A DNA stretch of 64,000 nt from Azospirillum lipoferum (GTDB taxonomy: Bacteria > Pseudomonadota > Alphaproteobacteria > Azospirillales > Azospirillaceae). Positions 44,101 through 53,490 of this stretch are shown here, one piece after another (position 1 is the first letter of the stretch; every line of letters begins with the position of its first letter). Position numbers and translations under genes: made by a program. The notes beneath the pieces are model-generated. The model was not told the DNA's origin. It saw nothing but the letters and a program-made list of their open reading frames with translations, and ran no database searches. The DNA is taken from positions 124,001 to 188,000 of the forward strand of contig NZ_JALJXJ010000003.1 in the NCBI RefSeq assembly GCF_024170005.1, read 5' to 3'.

Positions 44101-44745
44101 TTACAGCGCCGCCACCGCCGACAGGAAGGCACGGACCAATGCCGGGTCCTTGTGGCCGGGGCGGTCCTCCACGCCGGATGACACGTCGACCTCGGCGGCG
44201 CCGGTGACCCGCACGGCCTCCGCGACATTCTCCACCGTCAGCCCGCCCGACAGCATCCAGGGCCGCGGCCAGCGGCGGCCGGCCAGGATGGTCCAGTCGA
44301 AGGCGATGCCGTTGCCGCCGGGCAGCGCCGACACCTTGGCCGGCGGCTTGGCGTCGAACAGCAGCCGGTCGGCGACCTCCGCCGCCTCCAGTGCCGCGGT
44401 CAGGTCCTCCGGCCCGCCGATCTTCACCGCCTTCATCACCGGCAGGGCGTAGCGGGCCTTGATCTCGGCGATGCGGCGCGGCGTCTCGGAACCGTGCAAC
44501 TGGATCAGGTCGAGCGGCACCTGCCCGGTGACATGCTCCAGGAACTCGTCGTCGGGATCGACGAACAACCCGACGGAGCGCACGCCGGTCGGCAACAGCC
44601 GCGCCAGTTCCGCCGCCATCGGCGGGGCGATGGCGCGCGGGCTGCGCGGATAGAAGACGAAGCCGACATAGCGCGCCCCGCCGGCGACGGCGGCGCGCAG
44701 ACTTTCGGGCTCGCTCAGCCCGCAGATCTTGGCGGCGACGGTCAT
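44101..44745 (-). CDS. trpF: Phosphoribosylanthranilate isomerase
   Basis: This tryptophan-pathway TIM barrel has the family start KICGLSEPESLRAAVAGGARYVGFVF with the catalytic Cys, LIQLHGSE, and LLFDAKPP with the catalytic Asp. It ends PWMLSGGLTVENVAEAV and VDVSSGVED. It has 214 residues. Its ATG overlaps the pyrF stop (ATGA), so the two are translationally coupled. trpB and trpA do not follow. Confidence 0.95.
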   Translation of the reverse strand: MTVAAKICGLSEPESLRAAVAGGARYVGFVFYPRSPRAIAPPMAAELARLLPTGVRSVGLFVDPDDEFLEHVTGQVPLDLIQLHGSETPRRIAEIKARYALPVMKAVKIGGPEDLTAALEAAEVADRLLFDAKPPAKVSALPGGNGIAFDWTILAGRRWPRPWMLSGGLTVENVAEAVRVTGAAEVDVSSGVEDRPGHKDPALVRAFLSAVAAL

Positions 44746-45467
44746 GCGGTCCCTCCGGAACTGGCCTCGATCTCCGCGACGATGCGGCGGGCGGCGGCGG
44801 CCGGGTCGGCATCGGCGGTGATCGGACGGCCGATGACCAGATGGTCGGCACCGGCGGCCAGCGCCTCCGCCGGAGTCATGAAGCGCTTCTGGTCGTTGGT
44901 GGCGGCCCAGGCCGGGCGGATGCCGGGCACCATCAGGATGAAGTCGGGGCCGCAGGCCGCGCGCACCAGCGCCACCTCGGCCGGCGAGCAGACGACCCCG
45001 TCCACCCCCGACGCCTTGGCCAGCTTCGCTAGCCGCACCACCTGATCGGCCACCGGCACCGACTGCCCGACGGCACCCAGATCGCCCTCGTCCAGGCTGG
45101 TCAGCACGGTGACGGCCAGGATCTTCGGCCGGCCGGCGCCGGCGGTGGCAGCCGTCTCCGCCGCCGCCCGCATCATCGCCGGCCCGCCGGCGCTGTGGAT
45201 GGTCATGAAGGCCGGCTTCAGCGGCAGCGCCGCACGCACGCCGCCGGCCACCGTGTTGGGGATGTCGTGCAGCTTCAGGTCGAGGAACAGCGGCGGGCCG
45301 TCCTCCCCCACCACGGCGCGGACGCCGGCCGGCCCCTGGGCGATGAAGAACTCCAGCCCCAGCTTGATGCCGCCGACGGCCCCGGCCACCTGCCCGGCGA
45401 TGCGGCGGGCGGACTCGATCTCGGTGGTGTCGACGGAGCAATAGATGCGCGAGGCTGGCGCGGTCAT
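44742..45467 (-). CDS. pyrF: Orotidine 5'-phosphate decarboxylase
   Basis: This enzyme completes UMP synthesis. The 241 residues show the active-site Asp/Lys array in FLDLKLHDIPNTV, GIKLGLEFF, TVLTS, and VVCSPAE, ending GADHLVIGRPITADADP, which binds phosphate. ATG at 45467 (MTAPASRIYCSVD) was chosen over an upstream ATG at 45509 because conserved sequence starts there. It overlaps trpF. Confidence 0.95.
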   Translation of the reverse strand: MTAPASRIYCSVDTTEIESARRIAGQVAGAVGGIKLGLEFFIAQGPAGVRAVVGEDGPPLFLDLKLHDIPNTVAGGVRAALPLKPAFMTIHSAGGPAMMRAAAETAATAGAGRPKILAVTVLTSLDEGDLGAVGQSVPVADQVVRLAKLAKASGVDGVVCSPAEVALVRAACGPDFILMVPGIRPAWAATNDQKRFMTPAEALAAGADHLVIGRPITADADPAAAARRIVAEIEASSGGTA

Positions 45468-45539
45468 GGGAAGGCGGTCTCCAGAACCCGGATGAGAATG
45501 GTCCGGCACCCTAGCAAGGGAAGCCGACGGGCGCCAGTT

Positions 45540-46088
45540 TCAAGCCCGCTGTTCCGCCGTCCACCGCTCCAGCGCCGCGAACAGCCCGGCGGCAGTGGCG
45601 CAGGCGGCGGCGAGCGCCGCGGGATCGGCAAGCTCCCGCTCCAGCCGGACCATCAGCGCCTTCCAGGCCCCCGCCATGTCCAGCCCGTCCGACGCCAGGA
45701 AGCGCGCGCCGCGCCGGGCATCGTATCCCAGCGCCCGGGTGATCCCCGGCAGCATCGCCCGCCCGCCATGGGCCGAGCCGTCCAGCACATAGCGCGCCGC
45801 CAGCCGGGCCGGCGCGCTGTCCAGCGGCGGCAGCCCCTCCATCTCCGGCAGCGCGTCCGGATCGGCGCCGAGCACCCGCAGATCGTCGCGCAGCAGGTCC
45901 AGCCGCGCGGCATCCTCCCCAAGCTCCCGCTCCACCGGCGCGTTGAAGCCGTAGAGCACGGCCAGCGCGCGGGCATATTGCGGCTGCGTGATATCCGGCC
46001 GGACCAGCGGCTGCAACACCGCGGCCTTGTCCAGACGGTCGTGGCTCTCCCGCGTCGCGGCACGCAGCGCCTGCCTTGCCGGTCCCAT
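45540..46088 (-). CDS. Biliverdin-producing heme oxygenase
   Basis: The 182-residue soluble helical protein opens LRAATRESHDRLDKA with proximal haem ligand His16, the heme oxygenase signature. It continues with PDITQPQYARALAVLYGFNAPVERELG and YVLDGSAHGGRAMLPGITRALG, whose Gly-rich distal helix fits the family. It would cleave haem to biliverdin, CO and iron for iron recycling or bilin chromophores. No phytochrome gene is nearby. It follows atm1 by 23 nt. Confidence 0.85.
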   Translation of the reverse strand: MGPARQALRAATRESHDRLDKAAVLQPLVRPDITQPQYARALAVLYGFNAPVERELGEDAARLDLLRDDLRVLGADPDALPEMEGLPPLDSAPARLAARYVLDGSAHGGRAMLPGITRALGYDARRGARFLASDGLDMAGAWKALMVRLERELADPAALAAACATAAGLFAALERWTAEQRA

Positions 46089-46111
46089 GATGCCTGCTCC
46101 CCGGTTCCGGC

Positions 46112-48007
46112 TCAGGTCGGCGCCAGCACGCCGGGCAGCGGCGCCGGCCCCCCGGTCGACGCCCCAACCGATCCCTGGCTCGTCTCCTGCTGCCGCGCCC
46201 ACAGGGCGGCATAGGCGCCGCGGGCGGCGAGCAGGTCGGCATGGCGGCCGCGTTCGATCACCCGGCCGGCCTCCAGCACCAGGATCTCGTCGGCGTCGAT
46301 GACGGTGGACAGCCGGTGGGCGATCACCAGCGTGGTGCGGCCGCGGCTGACCTCACGCAGGTTGGCCTGGATTTCCCGCTCGGTATGGGTGTCGAGCGCG
46401 CTGGTCGCCTCGTCGAACAGCAGGATCGCCGGGTCCTTCAGGATGGTGCGGGCGATGGCGACGCGCTGCTTCTCGCCACCCGACAGCTTCAGCCCGCGCT
46501 CGCCCACCGTGGTCTGGTAGCCGTCGGGCAGCGCCATGATGAAGTCGTGGATGTGGGCCAGCCGGGCCGCCCGCTCCACCTCCGCCGGGCTGGCGCCGGG
46601 CCGGCCATAGGCGATGTTGTAGAAGACGGTGTCGTTGAACAGCACGGTGTCCTGCGGGACGATGCCGATGGAGGCGCGCAGCGACGCCTGGGTGACCTCA
46701 CGGATGTCCTGCCCGTCGATCAGCACCCGCCCGCCATTGACGTCGTAGAAGCGGAACAGCAGCCGGCTGATGGTGGACTTGCCGGCCCCCGACGGACCGA
46801 CGATGGCGACCGTCTTGCCGGCCGGCACGGTGAAGCTGACATCCTTCAGGATCGGCCGGCGCGCGTCATAACCGAACTCCACCCCCTCGAAGCGCAGCTC
46901 CGCCCCCTCGACCGCCAGCGGCCGGGCAGCGGGACCGTCGGCCACCTCGCGGTCGACCGCCAGCAGGATTACCATCGATTCGATGTCGATCAGCGACTGC
47001 TTGATCTCGCGATAGACGACACCGAAGAAGTTCAGCGGCTGGTAGAGCTGCAACAGATAGGTATTCACCAGGACGAAGTCGCCCAGCGACATGCTGCCGT
47101 CGACGATGCCCTTGGCCGCCATGCCCATCACCACCGCCAGCCCCAGCGAGATGATCGCCGACTGCCCGACATTCAGCAGCGACAGGCTCTGCTGACTGCG
47201 CACCGCCGCCTTCTCGTAGCTCTGTAGGGCGCCGTCGTAACGGCGGGCCTCATGTTCCTCGTTGCCGAAATACTTGACCGTCTCGTAATTCAGCAGGCTG
47301 TCGATCGCCTTGGTGTTGGCCTTGCTGTCGGTGTCGTTCATCTGGCGGCGGAACTTGATGCGCCATTCCGACACGAAGAAGGTGTAGAGGATATAGCCCA
47401 TCACCGTGACGAAGGTCGCCAGCGCGAACCAGACGCTGAACAGCTTCCACAGGATGGCGCAGACCAGCGCGATCTCCACCAGCGTCGGCACGATGGAGAA
47501 CAGCGTGTAGCGCAGCAGCGACTCGATGGCGCGGGTGCCGCGTTCCAGCGAGCGGGTCAGGCCGCCGGTCTGACGCTCCAGATGGAAGCGCAGCGACAGC
47601 GCGTGCAGGTGCCGGAACACCGACAGCGCCACCCTGCGGATGGTCCGCTGCGCCACGGTGGCGAAGACGGCATCGCGCAGCTCGGCGAAGACCAGCGAGG
47701 TCACGCGGGCAAGCCCGTATGCGACGATCAGTCCCAGGGGGATGGTCACCGCCGCCCCCGGCCCGACACTGCCGCCGGCGGAAGCCGGCGTCAGCGCGTC
47801 CACCGCATGCTTGTAGAAGATCGGCACATAGACGTTGGCGACCTTGGCGCCGACCAGCAGCAGCATCGCCAGCACCACCCGCACCCGCGTCTCCACGGAA
47901 TCGCGGGGCCAGATGTAGGGGCCCAGCGAGCGGACCGCGGCGCGCAGATCGCCGGACGGGCGGATGAAGGCGCTGGTGTCGGAGGTGGAGGGAAGGCTGC
48001 GGCGCAT
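46112..48007 (-). CDS. atm1: ATM1-type ABC exporter (fused permease and ATPase)
   Basis: The 631 residues form an exporter half with six membrane helices and one nucleotide-binding domain. LLNYETVKYFGNE is diagnostic of ATM1/HMT1 transporters and lies near the glutathione site. The ATPase has GPSGAGKST (Walker A), LSGGEKQRVAIA (signature), and LLFDEATSALD (Walker B). Homologues export glutathione-bound iron-sulfur precursors or glutathione-metal conjugates from the cytoplasm, supporting metal detoxification. It heads an operon with heme oxygenase, suggesting a shared iron theme. Confidence 0.93.
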   Translation of the reverse strand: MRRSLPSTSDTSAFIRPSGDLRAAVRSLGPYIWPRDSVETRVRVVLAMLLLVGAKVANVYVPIFYKHAVDALTPASAGGSVGPGAAVTIPLGLIVAYGLARVTSLVFAELRDAVFATVAQRTIRRVALSVFRHLHALSLRFHLERQTGGLTRSLERGTRAIESLLRYTLFSIVPTLVEIALVCAILWKLFSVWFALATFVTVMGYILYTFFVSEWRIKFRRQMNDTDSKANTKAIDSLLNYETVKYFGNEEHEARRYDGALQSYEKAAVRSQQSLSLLNVGQSAIISLGLAVVMGMAAKGIVDGSMSLGDFVLVNTYLLQLYQPLNFFGVVYREIKQSLIDIESMVILLAVDREVADGPAARPLAVEGAELRFEGVEFGYDARRPILKDVSFTVPAGKTVAIVGPSGAGKSTISRLLFRFYDVNGGRVLIDGQDIREVTQASLRASIGIVPQDTVLFNDTVFYNIAYGRPGASPAEVERAARLAHIHDFIMALPDGYQTTVGERGLKLSGGEKQRVAIARTILKDPAILLFDEATSALDTHTEREIQANLREVSRGRTTLVIAHRLSTVIDADEILVLEAGRVIERGRHADLLAARGAYAALWARQQETSQGSVGASTGGPAPLPGVLAPT

Positions 48008-48280
48008 GGAGTCTTCAGTGGCCTTTACGGTGATTGCCGCGAGTCTGGGGGAAACCAGCCCGCGAAGGGCTGTCGCCCGAAATGCTGTACAGGCGACCTA
48101 ACCTAGGGACCGCTGCGGCGTCGTCAAAGCCCCGCATCCCGGCTTTGACACGATTTTGCCGCGACCCAGGGGCGCTTTCCGCGCATTTCCCTGCGCCATG
48201 GCAACGGACTGGAAACCACTTTCCTCTACCCTGCCGGGCGTATCGCGTTCGACCCGCACCGCAGACCAAGGCAGTTGACC

Positions 48281-50800
48281 ATGCAGAACGCCAGTTTCGC
48301 CGGCCGCTTCAAGGTGGGCACCCGCATCCAGGTGGGTTTCCTTCTGATCCTTGCCCTCCTCGTTTCGGTGGCCGCGCTGGGCGTCCGGTCGCTCTCGACG
48401 GTGGAGGACGGCTTCAACCGCTATGCGTTGATCTCCGACAACTCGATGCGGGTATCCGAAATCGACAGCGCGGTCGCCGACATGCGGCGCAACGTGGTCA
48501 ACTATTCCTTCTCCGGCACCAGTACCCTGATCGCGCCGATCCAGGCGCAGCAGAAGAAGCTGGGCGAGATGCTGCACACCGTCCGCGAGTCCACTCTGGA
48601 CCCCGGACGCCGCGCTCTCGTCGACCGCATGATCCAGAAGATGGACGGCTACGCCTCCAACTTCGCCCAATTGGTGAAGCTGCGCGAACAGCGCGACCGG
48701 CTGGTGTTCGAAGACCTGATGCCGTCGGGCCTGAAGGCCCGCGAGGGGCTGAGCCAGATCGCCACCGGCGGCATTGCCGCCGGTGACTTCGAGTCCGCCG
48801 CTTACGCTGGTCAGGCTCTGGAAACGCTGATCCTCGCCCGCCTGAGCGCCCAGCGTTTCCTGACGGAGCCGTCGGCGAAGACGGCGGACGAGGTGCGCAG
48901 CCGGATGGACGGCTTCATCAAGGCCGCCGGCATTCTGGCCGGCCGCCTGACCGACCCGGCGCAGAAGCGCGCCGCGGAGGAGGCGGTGCAGATCGCCGGC
49001 CGCTACCTGGAGAACTTCAACCGCGTGGTCACGGCGGTCAACGACGCCCAGGCCCTGGCCTTCGGTACCATGGCCAAGGAAGCGGACGAGTTCGGCGAGT
49101 TGGTCGACAAGACCGTCGTGTCGCAGACCGACGCCCGCAAGACGGTTCTGACCGGCGCACAGAATGACATGGAAAGCACCTCCACCCTGCTGATCGGCAT
49201 GGCGGTGGGCGCGCTGGCGATCGGCATCCTGGTGGCGCTGGTGACCGCGCGCTCGATCGTCCGCCCGGTGGTGCAGATGACCGGCACGATGACGGAGCTG
49301 GCCGCCGGCAACCTCACGGTCGACGTGCCGGCGCTTCAGAACCGCGACGAGATCGGCAGCATGGCCAAGGCCGTGCTGGTGTTCAAGGAGAACGCCGTCG
49401 AGAAGAAGCGCATGGACGAGGCGGAACGTGAACGGCTGGAGGCCGAACGCCGCGCCGCCGAGGCCCAGCGCGTCCGCGAACAGGCCATCGGCGAGGAGAT
49501 CGCCGGCCTGATCGACGCCGTGTCGAAGGGCGACCTGGATCGCCGCATCGACCTGGCCGGCAAGGATGGCTTCTACAAGACGATGTCGGAGGGCATCAAC
49601 CGCCTGACCGACACGGTGGAGGCGGTGATCGCCGATCTGGGCGAGGTGCTGAGCGCACTGGCCCAGGGCGACCTGAACCGCCGCGTCACCCGCGACTACC
49701 AGGGCGCCTTCGAGCAGGTGAAGACCGACGTCAACGCCACCTCCACCCGGCTGGCGGAGATCGTCGGCCAGATCACCCAGGCGGCCGAGACCATCGCCGC
49801 CGCCGCCGCCGAGGTGTCTCTCGGCTCCTCCGACCTCGCCGACCGTACCGAGCAGCAGGCCTCCTCGCTGGAGGAGACCGCGGCCAGCATGGAAGAGCTG
49901 GGGGCGACCGTGCGCTCCAACGCCGAGAACGCCCAACGCGCCAACGTGATGGCGGCCCAGGCCCGCGGTTCCGCCGAATCCGGCGGCGGCGTCGCCGGTT
50001 CGGCCATCGAGGCGATGCGCCGGATCGAGGAATCCAGCCGCAAGATCACCGACATCATCGGCGTGATCGACGAGATCGCCTTCCAGACCAACCTCTTGGC
50101 GCTGAACGCGGCGGTCGAGGCGGCGCGGGCCGGCGATGCCGGGCGCGGCTTCGCCGTCGTGGCGCAGGAGGTGCGGCAGCTCGCCCAGCGCTCCGCCCAG
50201 GCGTCGAAGGAGATCAAGGGCCTGATCCTGGACAGCGACGCCCAGGTGAAGGACGGCGTCGATCTGGTCAGCAAGGCCGGCGACGCCCTGCAAGGCATCG
50301 TCTCCGGCGTGCAGCAGGTGGCGACCCTGATCGCCGAGATGGCGTCCGCCTCGGCCGAACAGGCGACGGCGCTGGACGAGATCAACTCGACCGTTGCCAA
50401 CATGGACGAGATGACCCAGAAGAACGCCGCCCTGGTGGAGGAGACCACCGCCGCCGCCCAGGCGATGAGCGGTCAGGCCACCGACCTGAAGTCGCTGGTC
50501 GGCTTCTTCAAATTCGATCAGGCCGCCGGCTTCGGCGCTACCGGCTTCGGCTATGCCCCGGCGCCGCGCGCAGCCGTCCATGTGCACGCCGCTCCAGCGG
50601 TCGCCACCACCCGTCGCGCGCCGGCTCCCACCCGCCCCGCCGCCAAGCCGGCTGCGAAGCCCGCCGCCCGTGGCAACGGCACCGCCCATCCGGGCGCCAC
50701 GGCCAAGCCGGCCGCCCGCACCGACTCCCCTGCCCGCAGCACCACAGTCCCGGTTCTGAAGCACAGCTCCAGCGACGACGACGACTGGAAGGAGTTCTGA
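48281..50800 (+). CDS. Methyl-accepting chemotaxis protein with C-terminal CheR-tether motif
   Basis: The 839 residues have a membrane segment (19-37), a ~265-residue helical periplasmic sensor, and a second membrane segment (about 302-325). Several HAMP-like units follow (SKGDLDRRIDLAGKDG, LAQGDLNRRVTRDYQG), then the signalling hairpin with the conserved DEIAFQTNLLALNAAVEAARAG. The last ~90 residues are an Ala/Pro/His-rich linker ending DDDDWKEF. The W-x-x-F pentapeptide DWKEF resembles the NWETF tether that binds CheR and CheB in Tsr and Tar. The ligand is unknown. ATG at 48281 is preceded by AAGG. Confidence 0.93.
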   Translation: MQNASFAGRFKVGTRIQVGFLLILALLVSVAALGVRSLSTVEDGFNRYALISDNSMRVSEIDSAVADMRRNVVNYSFSGTSTLIAPIQAQQKKLGEMLHTVRESTLDPGRRALVDRMIQKMDGYASNFAQLVKLREQRDRLVFEDLMPSGLKAREGLSQIATGGIAAGDFESAAYAGQALETLILARLSAQRFLTEPSAKTADEVRSRMDGFIKAAGILAGRLTDPAQKRAAEEAVQIAGRYLENFNRVVTAVNDAQALAFGTMAKEADEFGELVDKTVVSQTDARKTVLTGAQNDMESTSTLLIGMAVGALAIGILVALVTARSIVRPVVQMTGTMTELAAGNLTVDVPALQNRDEIGSMAKAVLVFKENAVEKKRMDEAERERLEAERRAAEAQRVREQAIGEEIAGLIDAVSKGDLDRRIDLAGKDGFYKTMSEGINRLTDTVEAVIADLGEVLSALAQGDLNRRVTRDYQGAFEQVKTDVNATSTRLAEIVGQITQAAETIAAAAAEVSLGSSDLADRTEQQASSLEETAASMEELGATVRSNAENAQRANVMAAQARGSAESGGGVAGSAIEAMRRIEESSRKITDIIGVIDEIAFQTNLLALNAAVEAARAGDAGRGFAVVAQEVRQLAQRSAQASKEIKGLILDSDAQVKDGVDLVSKAGDALQGIVSGVQQVATLIAEMASASAEQATALDEINSTVANMDEMTQKNAALVEETTAAAQAMSGQATDLKSLVGFFKFDQAAGFGATGFGYAPAPRAAVHVHAAPAVATTRRAPAPTRPAAKPAAKPAARGNGTAHPGATAKPAARTDSPARSTTVPVLKHSSSDDDDWKEF

Positions 50801-50833
50801 GCGGACGAAAGAACGCGTCCGTTCGGCAGATAT

Positions 50834-50880
50834 GAAACGAAAAAGGCGTCGGGCCGATGACCCGACGCCTTTTTCGTTCC
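50834..50880. terminator. Bidirectional terminator between the MCP gene and bdhA
   Basis: Positions 50834-50853 and 50861-50880 pair over 19 of 20 positions around the loop CCGATGA. The core is AAAAAGGCGTCGGG/CCCGACGCCTTTTT. It serves both convergent genes. Confidence 0.9.
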
Positions 50881-50896
50881 GGCTGCCGTCTGGGGC

Positions 50897-51676
50897 CTAT
50901 TGCATGAACCAGCCGTGGCTGACGACCAGCGACTGGCCGGTCAGCGCGTTGGACCCGAACGACGCGAAGAACAGGGCGGCCTCGGCAACGTCCTCGACCG
51001 TCGTGAACTCGCCGTCGACCGTCTCCTTCAGCATCACTTTCTTCACCACATCCTCTTCCGAAATGCCAAGCTCCCTGGCCTGCTCCGGGATCTGCTTTTC
51101 GACCAGCGGGGTGCGGACGAAGCCGGGGCAGATCACGTTGGCGCGCACGCCATGCGCCGCCCCTTCCTTGGCGACCACCTTGGCGAGACCGATCAGCCCA
51201 TGCTTGGCGGTGACGTAGGGCGCCTTCAGCGCCGACGCCTCCTTGGAGTGGACCGAGCCCATATAGATGATGCTGCCGCTGCCCTGCTCGTACATCGTCC
51301 GCAGGGCGGCGCGCGTGGTCAGGAAGGCGCCGTCCAGATGGATGGACAGAAGCTGCTTCCACTTGGCGAACTCGAACTGCTCGACCGGCGCCACGGTCTG
51401 GATGCCGGCATTGCTGACCAGGATGTCGATGCGGCCGAAGGCGGCGACGGCGCGGGCCATGCCGGCTTCGACCTGGGCCTCGTCGGTCACGTTCATGGCG
51501 ACGCCCAACGCCCGTTCCCCCGTGGGGTCGAGGCTGGCCGCCGCCGCGTCGGCACCGGCCTGGTTCAGGTCGGCGATGACGATCTTCGCGCCCTCGCGGG
51601 CGAAGGTCCGCGCGATCTCCAGCCCGATTCCGCTGGCCGCCCCGGTGATGACGGCGACTTTGTCCTGCAAGCGCAT
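50897..51676 (-). CDS. bdhA: 3-hydroxybutyrate dehydrogenase
   Basis: This NAD-dependent SDR enzyme interconverts 3-hydroxybutyrate and acetoacetate in PHB breakdown. The 259 residues have GAASGIG for NAD binding, [13 protein letters not shown], catalytic Ser141 (GSVHSKEAS), Tyr154 and Lys158 (YVTAK), and the BDH-specific [18 protein letters not shown]. It ends [21 protein letters not shown] lies 7 nt before the ATG. A patatin-like lipase gene is immediately upstream, the usual alphaproteobacterial pairing. Confidence 0.94.
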   Translation of the reverse strand: MRLQDKVAVITGAASGIGLEIARTFAREGAKIVIADLNQAGADAAAASLDPTGERALGVAMNVTDEAQVEAGMARAVAAFGRIDILVSNAGIQTVAPVEQFEFAKWKQLLSIHLDGAFLTTRAALRTMYEQGSGSIIYMGSVHSKEASALKAPYVTAKHGLIGLAKVVAKEGAAHGVRANVICPGFVRTPLVEKQIPEQARELGISEEDVVKKVMLKETVDGEFTTVEDVAEAALFFASFGSNALTGQSLVVSHGWFMQ

Positions 51677-51761
51677 GGGTCCGCTCCTTCTCGATCGAGA
51701 TGTCGGTTACGGTTGGATCTTTTCGGTGATGGCCGGCTCAGGTTGCCTATCAGGCCAGCCG

Positions 51762-52925
51762 TCAGGATGGCTTGCCGTCGTCGCGCAGCACGTCGTGCGT
51801 GACGGGGCCGTCCAGTCGTGACGGCATCGCCAGCCATTCCGGGTGGGCAAGCGTGGCGAGGGTGTCGGCAAGGCCGCTCTCCCAATGCTCCCGCATGCCG
51901 GCGTTGGAGAATTCGTAGTCCTTGCTGTCGCGCTCGTAGCTTTTGCGGCGGTAGATCAGGTGGATGATGTTGACCGCCGCCCCGCAGGCGGCGCGGCGCA
52001 GCGCCCTGGCCTCCGGCGTGTCGCGAAGCTCCTCGGGCAGCCGGTCGAGCAGCGTGACCAGCTGGTTGCGCAGGGTCTGCTCGTAGGTGACCTTGTCGGT
52101 GTTGAAGCGGGTGCGGCTGGAATAGGTGATGTCCTTCTGCCGCTCCAGCACCTCCGACATGCCGCGCGGCACCTGTCCGGTGGCACTCCACAGATCGACC
52201 TGGAAGACCAGCGTGTCGCGGCGCGGCTGATCCTCCAGCACATGGTCGAGCGGCGTGTTGGAGACCAGCCCGCCGTCCCAATAGAACTCGCCGTCGATCT
52301 CGACGGGGGCGAAGCCGGGCGGCAGGGCGCCGCTGGCCATCACATGCTCCGGCCCGATCCGGTGGGTCTCGGTGTCGAAATAGATGGAGTTGCCGGTCCG
52401 CACATCGACCGCTCCCAGCGACAGCCGGATGTCGCCGCGGTTGATGCGGTCGAAATCGATCAGATCCTCCAGCGTCTTCTTCAGCGGTGCGGTGTCGTAG
52501 AAACTGGTCGGTCCGGCGAAGGGGCCGGCCGCCGCCCATTCCACCGCCGCCCGCGGCCGGAAGAAGCCGGGCTGGCCGGACAGCGCCGTCCGCCACGCGC
52601 TCCACTGGTTGAGGACGGCGATCGACGGGCCGTCGGGATCCAGCCGCCGCCACAGCGCCTCCGCGCCCTCCCAGGGCGATGGCGGGGCGACGCGGCTCCA
52701 GAACTCCGACAGCGCGGCGCAGCGCAGTTCCGGCGGGTTGCCGGCGATCAGCGCCGCGTTGATGGCGCCGATCGACACGCCGGCCACCCAGGTCGGGTGG
52801 ATGTCGTGCTGGAACAGCCCCTCGACGACGCCCGCCTGATAGGCGCCGAGCGCCCCGCCGCCCTGAAGGACGAGGGCCACCCGGTCATAGGGGGTAACAA
52901 GATCGGCAAAGGACCCGTCGCGCAT
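51762..52925 (-). CDS. Patatin-like phospholipase (DUF3734 type)
   Basis: The 387 residues have the patatin oxyanion loop LVLQGGGALGAYQAGVVEGL, the nucleophile elbow GVSIG (49-53, Ser51), and the catalytic Asp in WDGGLVSNTPL. The C-terminal extension (KSYERDSKDYEFSNAGMREHWESG) is typical of the DUF3734 group. These enzymes hydrolyse acyl esters, and the constant pairing with bdhA suggests a role in PHB or lipid ester turnover. It has no signal peptide. It is probably co-transcribed with bdhA across an 85-nt gap. Confidence 0.88.
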   Translation of the reverse strand: MRDGSFADLVTPYDRVALVLQGGGALGAYQAGVVEGLFQHDIHPTWVAGVSIGAINAALIAGNPPELRCAALSEFWSRVAPPSPWEGAEALWRRLDPDGPSIAVLNQWSAWRTALSGQPGFFRPRAAVEWAAAGPFAGPTSFYDTAPLKKTLEDLIDFDRINRGDIRLSLGAVDVRTGNSIYFDTETHRIGPEHVMASGALPPGFAPVEIDGEFYWDGGLVSNTPLDHVLEDQPRRDTLVFQVDLWSATGQVPRGMSEVLERQKDITYSSRTRFNTDKVTYEQTLRNQLVTLLDRLPEELRDTPEARALRRAACGAAVNIIHLIYRRKSYERDSKDYEFSNAGMREHWESGLADTLATLAHPEWLAMPSRLDGPVTHDVLRDDGKPS

Positions 52926-53288
52926 CCCAGTCTTCCCCAGCCAGTCAATCGATCGCAGACGTTTTCCTCAATCGGCAAACCAGATATGGGAGGGAAGTTG
53001 GCTGCGGCCATGCAGAAACGCCTCTACAAAACAGAGAATCCCTCATGCCAGCCATGCTTATTTCTTGTAACCCATCCGCATTCTTGTGAAAACCTACATC
53101 AAGGTATTACACAGCCATTAATTACTTGTCATACTCAGCATTGACGAAAGCCTCCGGGGCAAGCCGCAACGCATGATGACGGGATTCACCGCCGTTGTGC
53201 CAAATGCCCGCATTAACGTTTCGGTCGGAATTGCATGCTGCAATCTCCGCCGAGACCGTTTCCGTCTTAGGTTTTTCTGGAGGACGCC
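52926..53288. other. Intergenic region between the divergent patatin and small lipoprotein genes
   Basis: This 363-nt stretch holds the promoters of both genes and is AT-richer between about 53020 and 53160. No convincing -35/-10 pair or operator stands out. TTTTTCTGGAGGA just before 53289 is the ribosome site of the lipoprotein gene. Confidence 0.5.
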
Positions 53289-53480
53289 ATGTCCCGCCGC
53301 CTCACCCCGCGCCGCCTTCTCCCGCTCGCCGCCCTGTTGCTGCTGGGCGGGGCGCTGAGCGGCTGTGGCGCCGTCGCCGGCGTGGCCAGCGGGGCCGCCA
53401 GCATCGCCGGCACCGCCGTGGACGTGGCCGGCACCGTGGCGGAGACCTCCGTCGACGTGGTGACCGCCCCGCTGCGGTAG
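53289..53480 (+). CDS. Small lipoprotein
   Basis: This 63-residue protein has a lipoprotein signal (RRLLPLAALLLLGGALSGC) with lipidated Cys at about residue 26. The ~37-residue mature peptide is Ala/Val/Gly/Thr-rich (AVAGVASGAASIAGTAVDVAGTVAETSVDVV), likely an amphipathic helix. It resembles small entericidin-sized lipoproteins. TGGAGGA lies 6 nt before the ATG. Function unknown. Confidence 0.75.
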   Translation: MSRRLTPRRLLPLAALLLLGGALSGCGAVAGVASGAASIAGTAVDVAGTVAETSVDVVTAPLR

Positions 53481-53490
53481 AGTCCACGCC

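Noticed and set aside
48098..50764. 888-codon minus-strand open frame opposite the chemoreceptor
   Set aside because: It is an antisense shadow of an MCP gene; the real frame has unmistakable signalling-domain motifs.
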